A DNA stretch of 64,000 bases, taken from NCBI GenBank assembly GCA_003514385.1, contig DOQR01000002.1, positions 128,339 to 192,338 on the forward strand. The letters run 5' to 3'. Every line of letters starts with the position of its first letter. The first letter of the stretch is position 1. The position numbers and the translations under genes are program-made. The notes under the pieces were generated by a model that saw only the letters and a list, made by a program, of their open reading frames with translations, had not been told where the DNA came from and searched no databases. Shown one piece after another: positions 52,201-62,856 of the stretch. The DNA is from Oscillospiraceae bacterium (GTDB taxonomy: Bacteria > Bacillota > Clostridia > Oscillospirales > Acutalibacteraceae).

Positions 52201-55200
52201 CAGAGTACGCCAAGGTTCCCACGAAGGTTGACGATCAGATCGTCGCTCCCAAGGATCCGTCCAAGGAAGGCTACACCTTTGCAGGCTGGAAACCCGAAGT
52301 CGGCATTATGGGTACCGCAGACGCTACCTTCGAGGCAGTGTTCGCAGCAGCAGGTGACACCGCTTACACCGTCAATACCTATGTAATGGGCACCGACGGC
52401 ACTTACGGCGATCCCACTTCTGAGAAGCTTACCGGTACCACCGGATCGACCGCTACCTACGCACCTGAGGCTCGCGAGGGCTTCACCGTTGCGGACGAGA
52501 GCGTTCTTTCCGGCACTATCGCAGCTGAGGGCAACCTTGTCCTCAAGGTCTACTACAGCCGCAACAAGTATACCCTGACCGTTGACGGTGTCGCTTCCGA
52601 AGTCTACTACGGCGCAGCTGTTTCCGTGGCAGAGCCTTCTAAGGAGCACTACACCTTCGCAGGTTGGGAGCCCGAGCTTCCCGACACCATGCCCGCGAAT
52701 GACGTAACAGTCGTTTCCAAGTGGACAGAGGACGGCGCTGACTACACCGCATATGATGCAGCAGTCGCAGCGGCTCAGGCGAAGAAGGCCGAGACTGACT
52801 ATGATAAGACCTACACCGCAGAGTCCAGAGCGGCTCTCGATGCAGCTCTTGCAGAAAAAGTTTCCGGCAAGAAGTATTCCGAGCAGTCTGTTGTCGATGC
52901 AGCCACCAAGGCTATCAACGACGCAATCGCAGCTCTCGATCTTATGACCTACAACGCAACCTTCTATGTTGACGGCACTGAGTACAGAGTCGTTCCCACG
53001 AAGGTCGGCGCGCAGATCGTTGCTCCCAAAGCTCCTTCCAAGACCGGCTATGTCTTCACCGGTTGGGATCCCGCAGTCGGCGTTATGGGCACTGAGGATG
53101 TTTCCTTCAACGCTCAGTTCTCCGCAGGCGAGGTTTCCTACAAGGTTGAGACTTATGTCATGGGTCTTGACGGACAGTACGGCGCAGCAGAGACCAAGAC
53201 TGTTCCCGCAACCACCGGCGCAGCCGTCTCCGTCGAGCCTGAGGCTCGCGAGGGCTTCACCGTTGCTGACAACAGCGTCCTCTCCGGCGTTGTTGCTGCC
53301 GACAGCAGCCTTGTTCTTAAGGTCTACTACAGCCGTAACCAGTACAAGCTTTCTGTTGACGGCGTAGAGTCCGATGTTTACTATGGCGCAGCTCTTAACA
53401 TTGCCGCTCCGGCAGCAAGAGAGGGCTTCACCTTCACCGGCTGGAATGTCGAAGTTCCCGCCAACATGCCCGCATCTGACCTGACCCTCGTTTCCCAGTG
53501 GAGCGAGAACGACGCCGACTACTCCGCTTACAACGCGGCAGTCTCAGCGGCTAAGGCAAAGCAGGGCGAAGAGAATTATGACAAGACCTACACCGCCGAG
53601 ACCAGAGCTGCTCTCGCAGGCGCTCTTGCTAACGATGTCGCCGGCAAGAAGTATTCCGAGCAGTCTGTTGTCGATGCAGCTACCAAGGCTATCAACGACG
53701 CAGTTGCAGCTCTCGAAGTTATGACCTACAACGCGATCTTCACGGTCGACGGCGTCCAGTACGAAGTCGTTCCCACGAAGGTTGGCGAGCAGATCGTCGC
53801 TCCGAAGGATCCCGCTAAGGAAGGCTATGTCTTCAAGGGATGGGATAAGGAAGTCGGCAAGATGGGCGTTGAGGATATCACCTTCGCCGCCCAGTTCGAA
53901 AAGGCGTCCGGCATTGCCTACACCGTCGAGGTTTACACGATGGATGTCAACGGCAACTACGGCGCAGCTGAGACAAAGACCCTTTACGGCACCACCGACG
54001 CTGAGGTCACTGCAGACACAACTGCCGCCGAAGGCTTCACCTTCGACGAGTCGGCAGCTAATGTTGTCAGTGGCAAGGTCGCAGCCGACGGCAGCCTCGT
54101 ACTGAAAGTCTACTTTGCCCGTAACCAGTACAAGCTTACTGTTGACGGCGCAGAGTCCGATGTTTACTACGGCGCAGCTCTTGACATTGCCACCCCGGCA
54201 GCGCGTAAGGGCTACACCTTCATCGGCTGGAACGTTGATGTTCCCGCCAATATGCCCGCATCCGACCTGACCCTCGTTTCTCAGTGGAGCGAGAACGACG
54301 CTGACTACACCGCTTACAATGCGGCAGTTGCAGCGGCTCAGGCGAAGAAGGCCGAGACTGACTATGATAAGACCTACACCGCAGAGTCCAGAGCGGCTCT
54401 CGATGCAGCTCTTGCAGAAAAAGTTTCCGGCAAGAAGTATTCCGAGCAGTCTGTTGTCGATGCAGCCACCAAGGCTATCAACGATGCAGTTGCCTCTCTC
54501 GAGGTCATGACCTACAACGCAACCTTCTATGTTGACGGCGCTGAGTACAGAGTCGTTCCCACGAAGGTCGGCGAGCAGATCATCGCTCCCGAGAATCCCA
54601 CCAAGGAAGGCTTCGTCTTCACCGGTTGGGATAAGGAAGTCGGAGCCATGGGCACCGAGAATGTTTCCTTCAACGCTCAGTTCTCCGCCGGCGAAGTCTC
54701 CTACAAGGTTGAGACTTATGTCATGGGTCTTGACGGACAGTACGGCGCAGCAGAGACCAAGACTGTTCCCGCAACCACCGACGCGGCCGTCTCCGTCGAT
54801 CCCGAGGCTCGTGAGGGCTTCACGATCGCCGCTGACAGCGTCCTCTCCGGCACAGTCGCAGCTGACGGCAGCCTTGTTCTCAAGGTTTACTACAGCCGTA
54901 ACCAGTATAAGCTTACTGTTGACGGTGCAGAGTCCATGGTTTACTACGGTGCTGAGCTCAACATCGCAGAGCCCACCAAGGATCACTACACCTTCGCAGG
55001 TTGGAACGTCGAAGTTCCTGCCACCATGCCCGCATCCGACCTGACCCTCGTTTCCCAGTGGACCGAGGAAGGCGCTGACTACACTGCATATGATGCAGCA
55101 GTCAAGGCCGCTCAGGCGAAGAAGGCTGAGGCGGACTATGACAAGACCTACACAGCAGAGTCCAGAGCGGCTCTCGATGCAGCTCTTGCCATAGACGTTG

Positions 55201-56402
55201 CCGATAAGAAGTATTCCGAGCAGGCTGTTGTCGATGCAGCAACCGCTGCTATAAATGACGCAGTCGCAGGTCTCGAGCGTATGACCTACACCGCTACCTT
55301 CTATGTCAACGGCCAGCTCTATAAGGCTGTTACCGCGAAGGTCGGCGAGCAGATCATAGCTCCTAAGGATCCGTCTGTCGACGGTTACAACTTCAACGGT
55401 TGGGATCCCGCAGTCGGAACCATGGGCACCGAGGACGTCAGATTTGACGCTATCCTTGTTGCCAGCAGCTCCTCCATCATCTCCGTCACTCCGGAGACCC
55501 CGAACTACGGCGGCATGCATCAGTATGCAGTCAAGGTTAAGGGCGAGCCTCTGAAGATCAAGATAGTTGACGCAAACGGCAATACCCGCACGTTTGACAG
55601 AAACACCTCCATGACAAGCGATGCCAATGCGCTCGGTATCTTGAAGATAGAGAAGACTGAGGATGGCGAGATCTGGACCATCAATGCTAACCTCGCAGAA
55701 GGCAAGTTTACTGCCTATGCGAAGATGGCGAAGGAATACTGGGAGAACGATGGCTATGGCTTCACAGTCTCGTTCGATCAGAAGCCCGAGCCTAAGACCG
55801 GCGACGTTACCGAAGTTACCTACGACACCCCGAACTACGGCGGCAAGCAGGACTATCGCGTTAAGGTCACCGATAAGGCTGACAAGATCCAGTTCGTCTA
55901 TGCAAACGGCGGAACCACCACCCTTACAAGACTTGATCCGAGAGTCTCCATCAAGTCTTATGACGCACAGGGCAATGAGGTCTATGCAAACAGCACCAAC
56001 CTCGCTTATGAGATCTGGACTGTTAACTTCAACCTTCCCGCAGGCAACTATGTTGTCAGAGCGAAGTATGGAAGAAATACATGGAGCGAAGGCCTTGCAG
56101 TCAACGTAGTTATCAGCACTAAGCCGGCAACGGCTGTCAGCGTTACCGGGGTCAATGCCTCTGCTGATTCTGTCGCAGTTACCGTCAACGGCACTGCCAA
56201 GAAGGTCAAGATAACCTACGCTTCGGGTGCAACCAGAACTTATGACAGAGATAATGCCAATGTCTCCATCGCTTCTGACGGCGACGGCGAGATCTGGACC
56301 ATCAATGTTAAGCTCACCGAAGGCGATTACACCGCAACCGCGAAGTACATCGACAACGGCAAGCAGGTCTGGGATACCACCGACTTTGCTTTCACGGTCT
56401 AA
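46248..56402 (+). CDS. Giant (3384-aa) secreted repeat protein with InlB-type and FIVAR repeats
   Basis: Start TTG at 46248 with GGAGGTG 5 bases upstream. Signal peptide at residues 1-27. Residues 28-640 form a helical region I cannot assign. About 641-900 look Ig-like (TVTIYNGSKG...). Helical FIVAR-like segments and a linker reach 1183, then an InlB/Flg_new-type strand repeat. From 1456 to 3011 six copies of a 259-260-aa unit follow: InlB-like (TYNATFYVDG...GYTFTGW), a MucBP-like strand block (YTVETYVM...LVLKVYYSRNQ), a second InlB-like block and a FIVAR helical domain (ADYTAYNKAV...). A seventh, partial InlB block ends at about 3070. Three C-terminal beta modules (3076, 3187, 3295) share E-I-W-T-[IV]-N. 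There is no LPXTG, SLH or hydrophobic tail. Adhesion or surface scaffolding is inferred. Confidence 0.88.
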   Translation: MKKMKRLLAVILASLLILSSATAAASAYKYDSYKDGKLTKYDFTDSAVLTTEQYASMLLDYADEALAKANITMDLSILGSLDATSIDNALSSVYKLIDSNSAILGAAGDLKHVNVSAIKDARRSNGTDVAVINSLLQFLVDNNPVIKKVVLGGIGKQRRDGGLSLGVANSFVKVDLNIEVMLRELLWGIAYPNTAYNSSTTVDTMLQTIIQNALAGVPIIPESVRNLVDLNSTKSTYDFIEDLLQAAYNDMAVPMLNEQVIPWLEMQIRCDETGTLADLFNTGYQVQTYTVPAGSTLVGELNNIAGQIVNGLLKGYTGWVDGDNSKLTDNVVSVARFVLKKTGGYFFPDWQKHIATPEEIDAMSKEELIAYIARSVINASVGYMYIPEDVTTVVGVTWEAVKQLMAQFLPERDYSNYPKTIDGILDMLADYIAYNVNPGIDLNASDLKKALNYGDGMDKMLTTAVQWLKADPQFYTGLLPDTTVDTSNGWKALDDIIFKLLDKSLLPAKFANSGSETILKDVVYSVLNGLIMNQDLTCLTDLFERNQNGAFAKQTVKKSIVRLVTDILNAIIPGTITTKYYDSLDAIVKNNELANIVERLISSLNGNKGKLVPPIVNIVAQVMGLADKSKFDQMKFTGPTRVSDAYTVTIYNGSKGINRGYTDKNGNFTQDALYKYRIDSVSATAYNMAGNGTNVGVSGVSKGDIINGGFSKDIAVSKPGATDTTVVLTVGYFILTENGESLTGTTPVYASYYTYYSSDTQDDSEPKDIETITGKLRLVKPRAGFINQNEALDKIDSVRVRINRVKDGGHLTKSTYTQNASTFKNNSGTFFKDVGFSGETENEKTNITENLWAAKAGADRTALADGTYTIDYSVKGTRTASIGGKTGTVSGSALIFVYNDYEVPAKYSQYSGEQRQRANYSADADAEWAEYQAALIAAANYSLRPKLKANFSNASYLAAYQTISTRLTAAAEALDAKLVAASVDSLKTAVEAVQGAPNPEGSVYRDQGYNFFGYDDFNSVSWNGWKEARNRAMNLYNSTKAPEEPVAPKHPGEGANECQLATYNKKYAQWEKDHAAWETKMATWKAPTISAVDVAYAEQQVALWGPRLIKLDAVKTYLDAAIAMCTINPADASKYDAERWEAYSQAFAYAQNVSTSFNSSTTMRTQVREAMNNLIYNWKRLIANPVVTVTFTFTVNGVTHAVLTGNQGDPVDLSSIEAPAAPVGMHFVGWGNVPATFDADATFEAQFANNTDTKYTVNVYNMDTTGNYPATPDSTYQGAGETGSTADITADAAPAEGFSLDSAKSVLTGTIAADGSLVLSIYYSRNQYTITYANTDLEPDTYYYGATVSARTPEKAGFAFQGWEEEVPSTMPAQNITLTAKWNENPADYTDYDIAVAAANAKKAEANYDKTYTEASRKALDAALTVDVSNKKRSEQGVVDAQTAAINAAVKGLEKMTYNATFYVDGEEYRVVPTKVGEQIVAPEAPSKQGYTFTGWTPEVGTMGIEDLSFNAVFSAGTVAYTVETYVMDVNGNYGDAATENKSATTGETVSVTPEAREGFSVAAESVLSGEVKADGSLVLKVYYSRNQYKLTVDGNVTNVYYGAAISVSEPAAREGYTFAGWDRDVPETMPASDVTLVSQWNENDADYTAYNKAVSAAKAKQAEANFDKTYTAESRQALADALAKDVSGRKYTQQGEVDAAAKAINDAVTALELMTYKATFYVDGAEYKVVTAKVGEQIAKPGDPSKTGYVFTGWDPEVGTMGTEDLTFNAKFSAGEVSYTVETYVMGLDGQYGAADSKNVAATTGAEITLTPDAREGFTVAGESVLNGKVEADSSLVLKVYYSRNQYKLTVDGTTTEVYYGAALEIADPEARTGYTFAGWKPAAPATMPANDVTLESQWTENDADYTAYNKAVAAAHEKQAESDYAARYTEESRNALAAALAADVSGKKYTQQGEVDAATTAINNAVAGLNKMTYNAIFTVDGAEYAKVPTKVDDQIVAPKDPSKEGYTFAGWKPEVGIMGTADATFEAVFAAAGDTAYTVNTYVMGTDGTYGDPTSEKLTGTTGSTATYAPEAREGFTVADESVLSGTIAAEGNLVLKVYYSRNKYTLTVDGVASEVYYGAAVSVAEPSKEHYTFAGWEPELPDTMPANDVTVVSKWTEDGADYTAYDAAVAAAQAKKAETDYDKTYTAESRAALDAALAEKVSGKKYSEQSVVDAATKAINDAIAALDLMTYNATFYVDGTEYRVVPTKVGAQIVAPKAPSKTGYVFTGWDPAVGVMGTEDVSFNAQFSAGEVSYKVETYVMGLDGQYGAAETKTVPATTGAAVSVEPEAREGFTVADNSVLSGVVAADSSLVLKVYYSRNQYKLSVDGVESDVYYGAALNIAAPAAREGFTFTGWNVEVPANMPASDLTLVSQWSENDADYSAYNAAVSAAKAKQGEENYDKTYTAETRAALAGALANDVAGKKYSEQSVVDAATKAINDAVAALEVMTYNAIFTVDGVQYEVVPTKVGEQIVAPKDPAKEGYVFKGWDKEVGKMGVEDITFAAQFEKASGIAYTVEVYTMDVNGNYGAAETKTLYGTTDAEVTADTTAAEGFTFDESAANVVSGKVAADGSLVLKVYFARNQYKLTVDGAESDVYYGAALDIATPAARKGYTFIGWNVDVPANMPASDLTLVSQWSENDADYTAYNAAVAAAQAKKAETDYDKTYTAESRAALDAALAEKVSGKKYSEQSVVDAATKAINDAVASLEVMTYNATFYVDGAEYRVVPTKVGEQIIAPENPTKEGFVFTGWDKEVGAMGTENVSFNAQFSAGEVSYKVETYVMGLDGQYGAAETKTVPATTDAAVSVDPEAREGFTIAADSVLSGTVAADGSLVLKVYYSRNQYKLTVDGAESMVYYGAELNIAEPTKDHYTFAGWNVEVPATMPASDLTLVSQWTEEGADYTAYDAAVKAAQAKKAEADYDKTYTAESRAALDAALAIDVADKKYSEQAVVDAATAAINDAVAGLERMTYTATFYVNGQLYKAVTAKVGEQIIAPKDPSVDGYNFNGWDPAVGTMGTEDVRFDAILVASSSSIISVTPETPNYGGMHQYAVKVKGEPLKIKIVDANGNTRTFDRNTSMTSDANALGILKIEKTEDGEIWTINANLAEGKFTAYAKMAKEYWENDGYGFTVSFDQKPEPKTGDVTEVTYDTPNYGGKQDYRVKVTDKADKIQFVYANGGTTTLTRLDPRVSIKSYDAQGNEVYANSTNLAYEIWTVNFNLPAGNYVVRAKYGRNTWSEGLAVNVVISTKPATAVSVTGVNASADSVAVTVNGTAKKVKITYASGATRTYDRDNANVSIASDGDGEIWTINVKLTEGDYTATAKYIDNGKQVWDTTDFAFTV
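50613..55280 (+). repeat. Six tandem ~778-bp coding repeats
   Basis: Each unit encodes about 259 residues (InlB-MucBP-InlB-FIVAR) of the giant protein. Unit similarity at DNA level is high; bases 52768-52921 (154 bp) are identical to 54331-54484, two units downstream, showing recent conversion or duplication between non-adjacent units. Confidence 0.92.
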
Positions 56403-56447
56403 GGCTGTGAACAAAAACTGAAATCCTGCTCAAAAGGCAGGTGAGAA

Positions 56448-56483
56448 GGGGAGTCGCCCTCGGGCGGCTCCCCCGATTTTTTT
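56448..56483 (+). terminator. Terminator of the giant protein gene
   Basis: GGGGAGTCGCCC (56448-56459), 2-base loop, GGGCGGCTCCCC (56462-56473) with one G-T pair, then CGATTTTTTT. Confidence 0.9.
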
Positions 56484-56497
56484 GCCCCGAAGTTTAC

Positions 56498-56526
56498 TTG
56501 AACTATCTGAAAAAATATGATACAAT
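56498..56526 (+). promoter_or_regulatory. Promoter of rex
   Basis: TTGAAC (56498-56503), 17 bp, TACAAT (56521-56526), 41 bp before the start codon. Confidence 0.75.
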
Positions 56527-56567
56527 AGTTGCAGTACAAGTATAATCTTCAGGTTGGTGAAATTTTT

Positions 56568-57194
56568 ATGACTCCGAATATCTCGAAACACACTCTTCAG
56601 AGACTGCCGATGTACCTGAGCTATATCCAGGGGCTTCCGGAGGATGCACCGAAAAATATATCCGCTACAACTATCGCCGAAGCGCTTCAGCTCAATGATG
56701 TTCAGGTGCGCAAGGATCTCGCGAGCGTCAGCTCGTCCGGCAAACCGAAGGTCGGCTACAATGTCAAGGATCTTATCGCGGAGCTTGAAGCTTTCCTCGG
56801 CTATAATGATATAGATAATGCCGTGATAGTCGGCGCCGGCAGCCTCGGTAAGGCGCTGCTCAACTACAGCGGTTTCAAGGCTTACGGACTCAACATAATC
56901 GCCGCGTTCGATCTCTGCGAAGAGCCGACCGAATTCCAGGGCAAGACGGTATTCCCGATAGCCCAGCTCGGCAGCTTCTGCCGCAAGGTGAATGTGCATA
57001 TAGGCATCATCACTGTCCCTGCATCGAGCGCGCAGGAGATATGCGATCTGCTTGTTAAAAGCGGCATCCGCGCTATCTGGAACTTTGCTCCGGTTCATCT
57101 CGTCGTCCCGGACGGCATACTCGTCCAGAACGAGAATATGGCGTCGTCGCTCGCTCTGCTTTCAAACCACCTGCGCGAGCAAATGAAAAAGTGA
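56568..57194 (+). CDS. rex: Redox-sensing transcriptional repressor Rex
   Basis: 208 aa. ATG at 56568 with GGTTGGTGA upstream. N-terminal winged helix: ISKHTLQRLPMYLSYIQGL and LNDVQVRKDLASVSSSGKP. NAD(H)-binding Rossmann domain: NAVIVGAGSLGKALLNY, then IAAFDLCEEP and the C-terminal helix that swaps between subunits (SLALLSNHLREQ). Rex senses the NADH/NAD+ ratio and represses fermentation genes. The position between a giant surface protein and a glycosidase carries no functional link. A terminator follows. Confidence 0.96.
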   Translation: MTPNISKHTLQRLPMYLSYIQGLPEDAPKNISATTIAEALQLNDVQVRKDLASVSSSGKPKVGYNVKDLIAELEAFLGYNDIDNAVIVGAGSLGKALLNYSGFKAYGLNIIAAFDLCEEPTEFQGKTVFPIAQLGSFCRKVNVHIGIITVPASSAQEICDLLVKSGIRAIWNFAPVHLVVPDGILVQNENMASSLALLSNHLREQMKK

Positions 57195-57206
57195 ACATAA
57201 AAAATC

Positions 57207-57243
57207 ATCGGCTGTCGAATAAAAACGGCAGCCGATTTTTTTG
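57207..57243 (+). terminator. Terminator of rex
   Basis: ATCGGCTG (57207-57214) pairs with CAGCCGAT (57229-57236), then TTTTTT. Confidence 0.88.
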
Positions 57244-57378
57244 TATCAATATGCGGAAATTTGATGTGTTCATATTAAATTATAAATGCTGGTACGGTAA
57301 AAATGTATAAATTTGGATTTGTAGGTGTAAATGCCGATGATAAACGGTTATCACAATATTACAAATCGGCACAATCAT

Positions 57379-57402
57379 GTAGGGACGGATATCATCCGCC
57401 CG
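57379..57402 (+). repeat. REP-like palindrome, copy near rex
   Basis: Differs at one base (G to A) from 31945-31968 beside the transposase. The 5' GTAGGG head is intact. Confidence 0.85.
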
Positions 57403-57593
57403 TGAGATTTGTACTATTCTACTGGCATGCACCCTGCAAATCATATCATGAACGTCGGCGAGCTACCCCCTCAGTCTCAGCTTACGCCGAGTCGGCTCCT
57501 CTTGCAGGGTCGCCTAATAGATTCTGCAACAAATCCCAATTTACCTATCTCACAAAGGTACATTTTAAATAATACTTCTCTTGCAACGCATAA

Positions 57594-57634
57594 ATATAAA
57601 AAATCCTACCCAACGGAAAACCGTGGGTAGGATT
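57594..57634 (-). terminator. Terminator of the beta-galactosidase gene
   Basis: On the minus strand AATCCTACCC (57634-57625) pairs with GGGTAGGATT (57611-57602), extended by ACGG/CCGT, and is followed by TTTTTATATTT. Confidence 0.85.
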
Positions 57635-57673
57635 CTTGCTTTATTATACGATCGCCAAATTTGTCGTGGCTTT

Positions 57674-60712
<3,039 letters not shown>

Positions 60713-60726
60713 TTATAAGCACGGAT

Positions 60727-60755
60727 ATATTAGCATATTTTTCATCAATCTTCAA
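60727..60755 (-). promoter_or_regulatory. Possible promoter of the beta-galactosidase gene
   Basis: Minus strand TTGAAG (60755-60750), 17 bp, TAATAT (60732-60727). No clear promoter is found for the divergent GH127 gene in 60756-60883. Confidence 0.5.
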
Positions 60756-60883
60756 TCCGTTGGCGGATTTGTTCATAAAATTTTTTAAATGTCCTACCAA
60801 TTTTGACTATTTTGTGGTATTCTTGTTGAGCCGAGAAAATCATATTGGCTTTTGAAATTTTTATCCCGCGAAAGGACTATTAT

Positions 60884-62734
60884 ATGAACAAACAGCACCC
60901 GATATCGTTTGACAAAGTGAATATCACAGGCGGATTCTGGAAGGACCGCATTGAGCTCAACGAGTCCGTGACGCTCGACAGCGTGCGCCGCAGATTTGAG
61001 GACACCGGAAGATTTTCCGCACTCAGCTGCGAGTGGAAGCAGGGCGAGCCCGACCGCCCGCATTTCTTCTACGATTCCGATGCGGCGAAGTGGATGGAAG
61101 CGGCGGCATATGTGCTTGAAAGAAAGAATGACAAGCGGCTTGAAAGCTATGTCGAGGATCTTATCGACCGCATCGAGAGGAACATGACCCCCGACGGATA
61201 TTTCAATGTCTGGTATACCGTTGTCGAGCCGGGCAAACGCTTCACCGACCGCGACCACCACGAATTATACTGCGCCGGACATCTTATCGAAGCGGCGGTC
61301 GCCTACTATGAAGCTACAGGCAAGCGCAGATTTCTTGACCTGATGTGCCGCTATGCCGGACTTATAGACGATGTTTTCCGCAGAGACGATTCCGCAGCTT
61401 TCACGACTCCCGGGCATCCCGAGATAGAACTTGCCCTCGTGCGCCTCTATCGCTGCACGGGCGAAAAGCGCTGGCTTGACCTCAGCCGATTCTTTATAGA
61501 TAAGCGCGGCGACAACGAAAAGGACAGGGGAGAGGCGAGCGGATTTGCGTCCGAGGATTATCTCCAGGACAGAATCCCCCTGCGCGACCAGAACGAAGCG
61601 GTCGGTCACAGCGTCAGAGCCTGCTATCTCTACAGCGCGATGGCAGATATCGCCTACGAGTGCGGCGACGAAGAATTGCTCGCGGCGGCGAACAGAATAT
61701 TCAAAAATATGACGGAGCACCGCATGTATATAACCGGCGGCATCGGCTCAACCCGCATCGGAGAGGCATTCACCGTTGACGGTGACCTGCCCAACGAGAC
61801 CGCCTATGCGGAGACATGCGCCGCAATATCTCTTGCGATGTTCGCACAGCGTATGTCGCTGACCGCCGTCGATTCGCGCTATGCCGATATCGTGGAGCGG
61901 GTCATCTATAACGGATTCCTCTCGGGCACTTCGCTCGACGGAAAGAGCTTCTTCTATGAAAATCCGCTGTCTATAGATCTTCTGAACCGCAGGATAAAAT
62001 ATTGGCGCGGCAATGAAGTCCGCCTGCCGATAACCCAGCGCGTCGAGGTGTTTGATTGCTCCTGCTGTCCGCCGAATGTCACCCGCTTTGTCGAGAGCAT
62101 CGGAAAGTATATATATTCGTATGACAGGGACACCGTCTATGTCCATCAGTTTATGGAGAGCGATACGGATGTCGCAATAAACGGCGGCACGGCGCATATC
62201 TCCCAGTCAACGGACTACCCGTCCGACGGCTCGGTGACAATACGCGTCAGCGGCGCGCCCGCTAAGCTTGCCGTCAGAATACCCTCATGGTGCCGTGACT
62301 GCTCGGCGGGAGCCGAACGAGCCGAAAATCTCGGTATCAGCGGCGGCTATCTGTTATTCGACTGTGAGGACGGCGCTAAGATAGAGCTGGACTTCGATAT
62401 GTCTCCGGTTATTATCTCCGCGGACCCCTCAGTGCATGAGGACTCGGGCAAGGTCGCTGTTATGCGCGGCCCCGTCGTCTACTGCGCCGAAGGAGTCGAT
62501 AACGGCGATATATTCTCACTCGCTGTTTCTCCGGAGCTCAACGCCGAGCCAGTCGATCTCGGCTTCGGTATTCCCGCGCTCGATGTTGATGGAACAAGAA
62601 AGCTCGGAGCGGGCACTCTGTATGCCCCCGCGGACGAGATGAAATATGAACCAGCACGCATAAGGCTCATCCCGTATTTCGCCTTTGCCAATCGAGGCGA
62701 GAGCGATATGAGAGTCTGGATGAACATAAAATAA
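60884..62734 (+). CDS. GH127 beta-L-arabinofuranosidase (HypBA1-like)
   Basis: 616 aa. ATG at 60884 with AAAGGA upstream. VNITGGFWKDRIELNESVTL opens the protein as in HypBA1. The residues that correspond to the known site are in place: Glu294 in IGEAFTVDGD (acid/base), Glu310 and Cys312 in YAETCA (zinc ligands), and Cys394-Cys395 in CSCCPPNVTR, Cys394 being the expected nucleophile. The 16-residue spacing from Glu294 to Glu310 equals that of E322 to E338 in HypBA1. No signal peptide. Intracellular removal of beta-L-arabinofuranose from plant hydroxyproline-linked oligosaccharides or related glycans is the likely role. Confidence 0.92.
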   Translation: MNKQHPISFDKVNITGGFWKDRIELNESVTLDSVRRRFEDTGRFSALSCEWKQGEPDRPHFFYDSDAAKWMEAAAYVLERKNDKRLESYVEDLIDRIERNMTPDGYFNVWYTVVEPGKRFTDRDHHELYCAGHLIEAAVAYYEATGKRRFLDLMCRYAGLIDDVFRRDDSAAFTTPGHPEIELALVRLYRCTGEKRWLDLSRFFIDKRGDNEKDRGEASGFASEDYLQDRIPLRDQNEAVGHSVRACYLYSAMADIAYECGDEELLAAANRIFKNMTEHRMYITGGIGSTRIGEAFTVDGDLPNETAYAETCAAISLAMFAQRMSLTAVDSRYADIVERVIYNGFLSGTSLDGKSFFYENPLSIDLLNRRIKYWRGNEVRLPITQRVEVFDCSCCPPNVTRFVESIGKYIYSYDRDTVYVHQFMESDTDVAINGGTAHISQSTDYPSDGSVTIRVSGAPAKLAVRIPSWCRDCSAGAERAENLGISGGYLLFDCEDGAKIELDFDMSPVIISADPSVHEDSGKVAVMRGPVVYCAEGVDNGDIFSLAVSPELNAEPVDLGFGIPALDVDGTRKLGAGTLYAPADEMKYEPARIRLIPYFAFANRGESDMRVWMNIK

Positions 62735-62747
62735 TCAATATATATGT

Positions 62748-62785
62748 ATATATCCGCCCTTTTTGAGAGCGGGTATATTCTTTTT
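62748..62785 (+). terminator. Terminator of the GH127 gene
   Basis: ATATATCCGC (62748-62757) pairs with GCGGGTATAT (62769-62778, one G-T pair), followed by TCTTTTTG. Confidence 0.75.
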
Positions 62786-62798
62786 GCATTCCGTTTTA

Positions 62799-62827
62799 TT
62801 GACACCGACATTTTCAATTGGTATAAT
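62799..62827 (+). promoter_or_regulatory. Promoter of the alpha/beta hydrolase gene
   Basis: TTGACA (62799-62804), 17 bp, TATAAT (62822-62827), both consensus; the start codon is 30 bp downstream. Confidence 0.9.
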
Positions 62828-62856
62828 TTGGTCAAAAACACAAAGGAGATAATTTT

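Larger units (their letters stand above)
57195..57673. other. Intergenic region between rex and the beta-galactosidase gene
   Basis: 479 bp: rex terminator (57207-57243), AT-rich sequence, one REP-like palindrome (57379-57402), a segment with CCCCTCAGTC shared in inverted form with 45441-45450, and the beta-galactosidase terminator (57594-57634). Short frames here (for example 57303-57572 plus) contain repeat-derived sequence and lack ribosome sites. Confidence 0.65.

Noticed and set aside
56300-56402. LPXTG or other sortase signal at the end of the giant protein
   Set aside because: The C-terminus is a folded-looking beta module ending in FAFTV with no LPXTG, hydrophobic segment or basic tail.
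53544-56414. Long antisense open frame (956 codons) opposite the 3' part of the giant gene
   Set aside because: It follows the repeat structure and codon bias of the sense gene, has no ribosome site and gives low-complexity, repeat-phased protein. A similar 707-codon frame at 47802-49925 is rejected for the same reason.
57303-57630. Short plus-strand frames after rex
   Set aside because: They run through a REP-like palindrome and repeat-derived sequence and lack ribosome sites.
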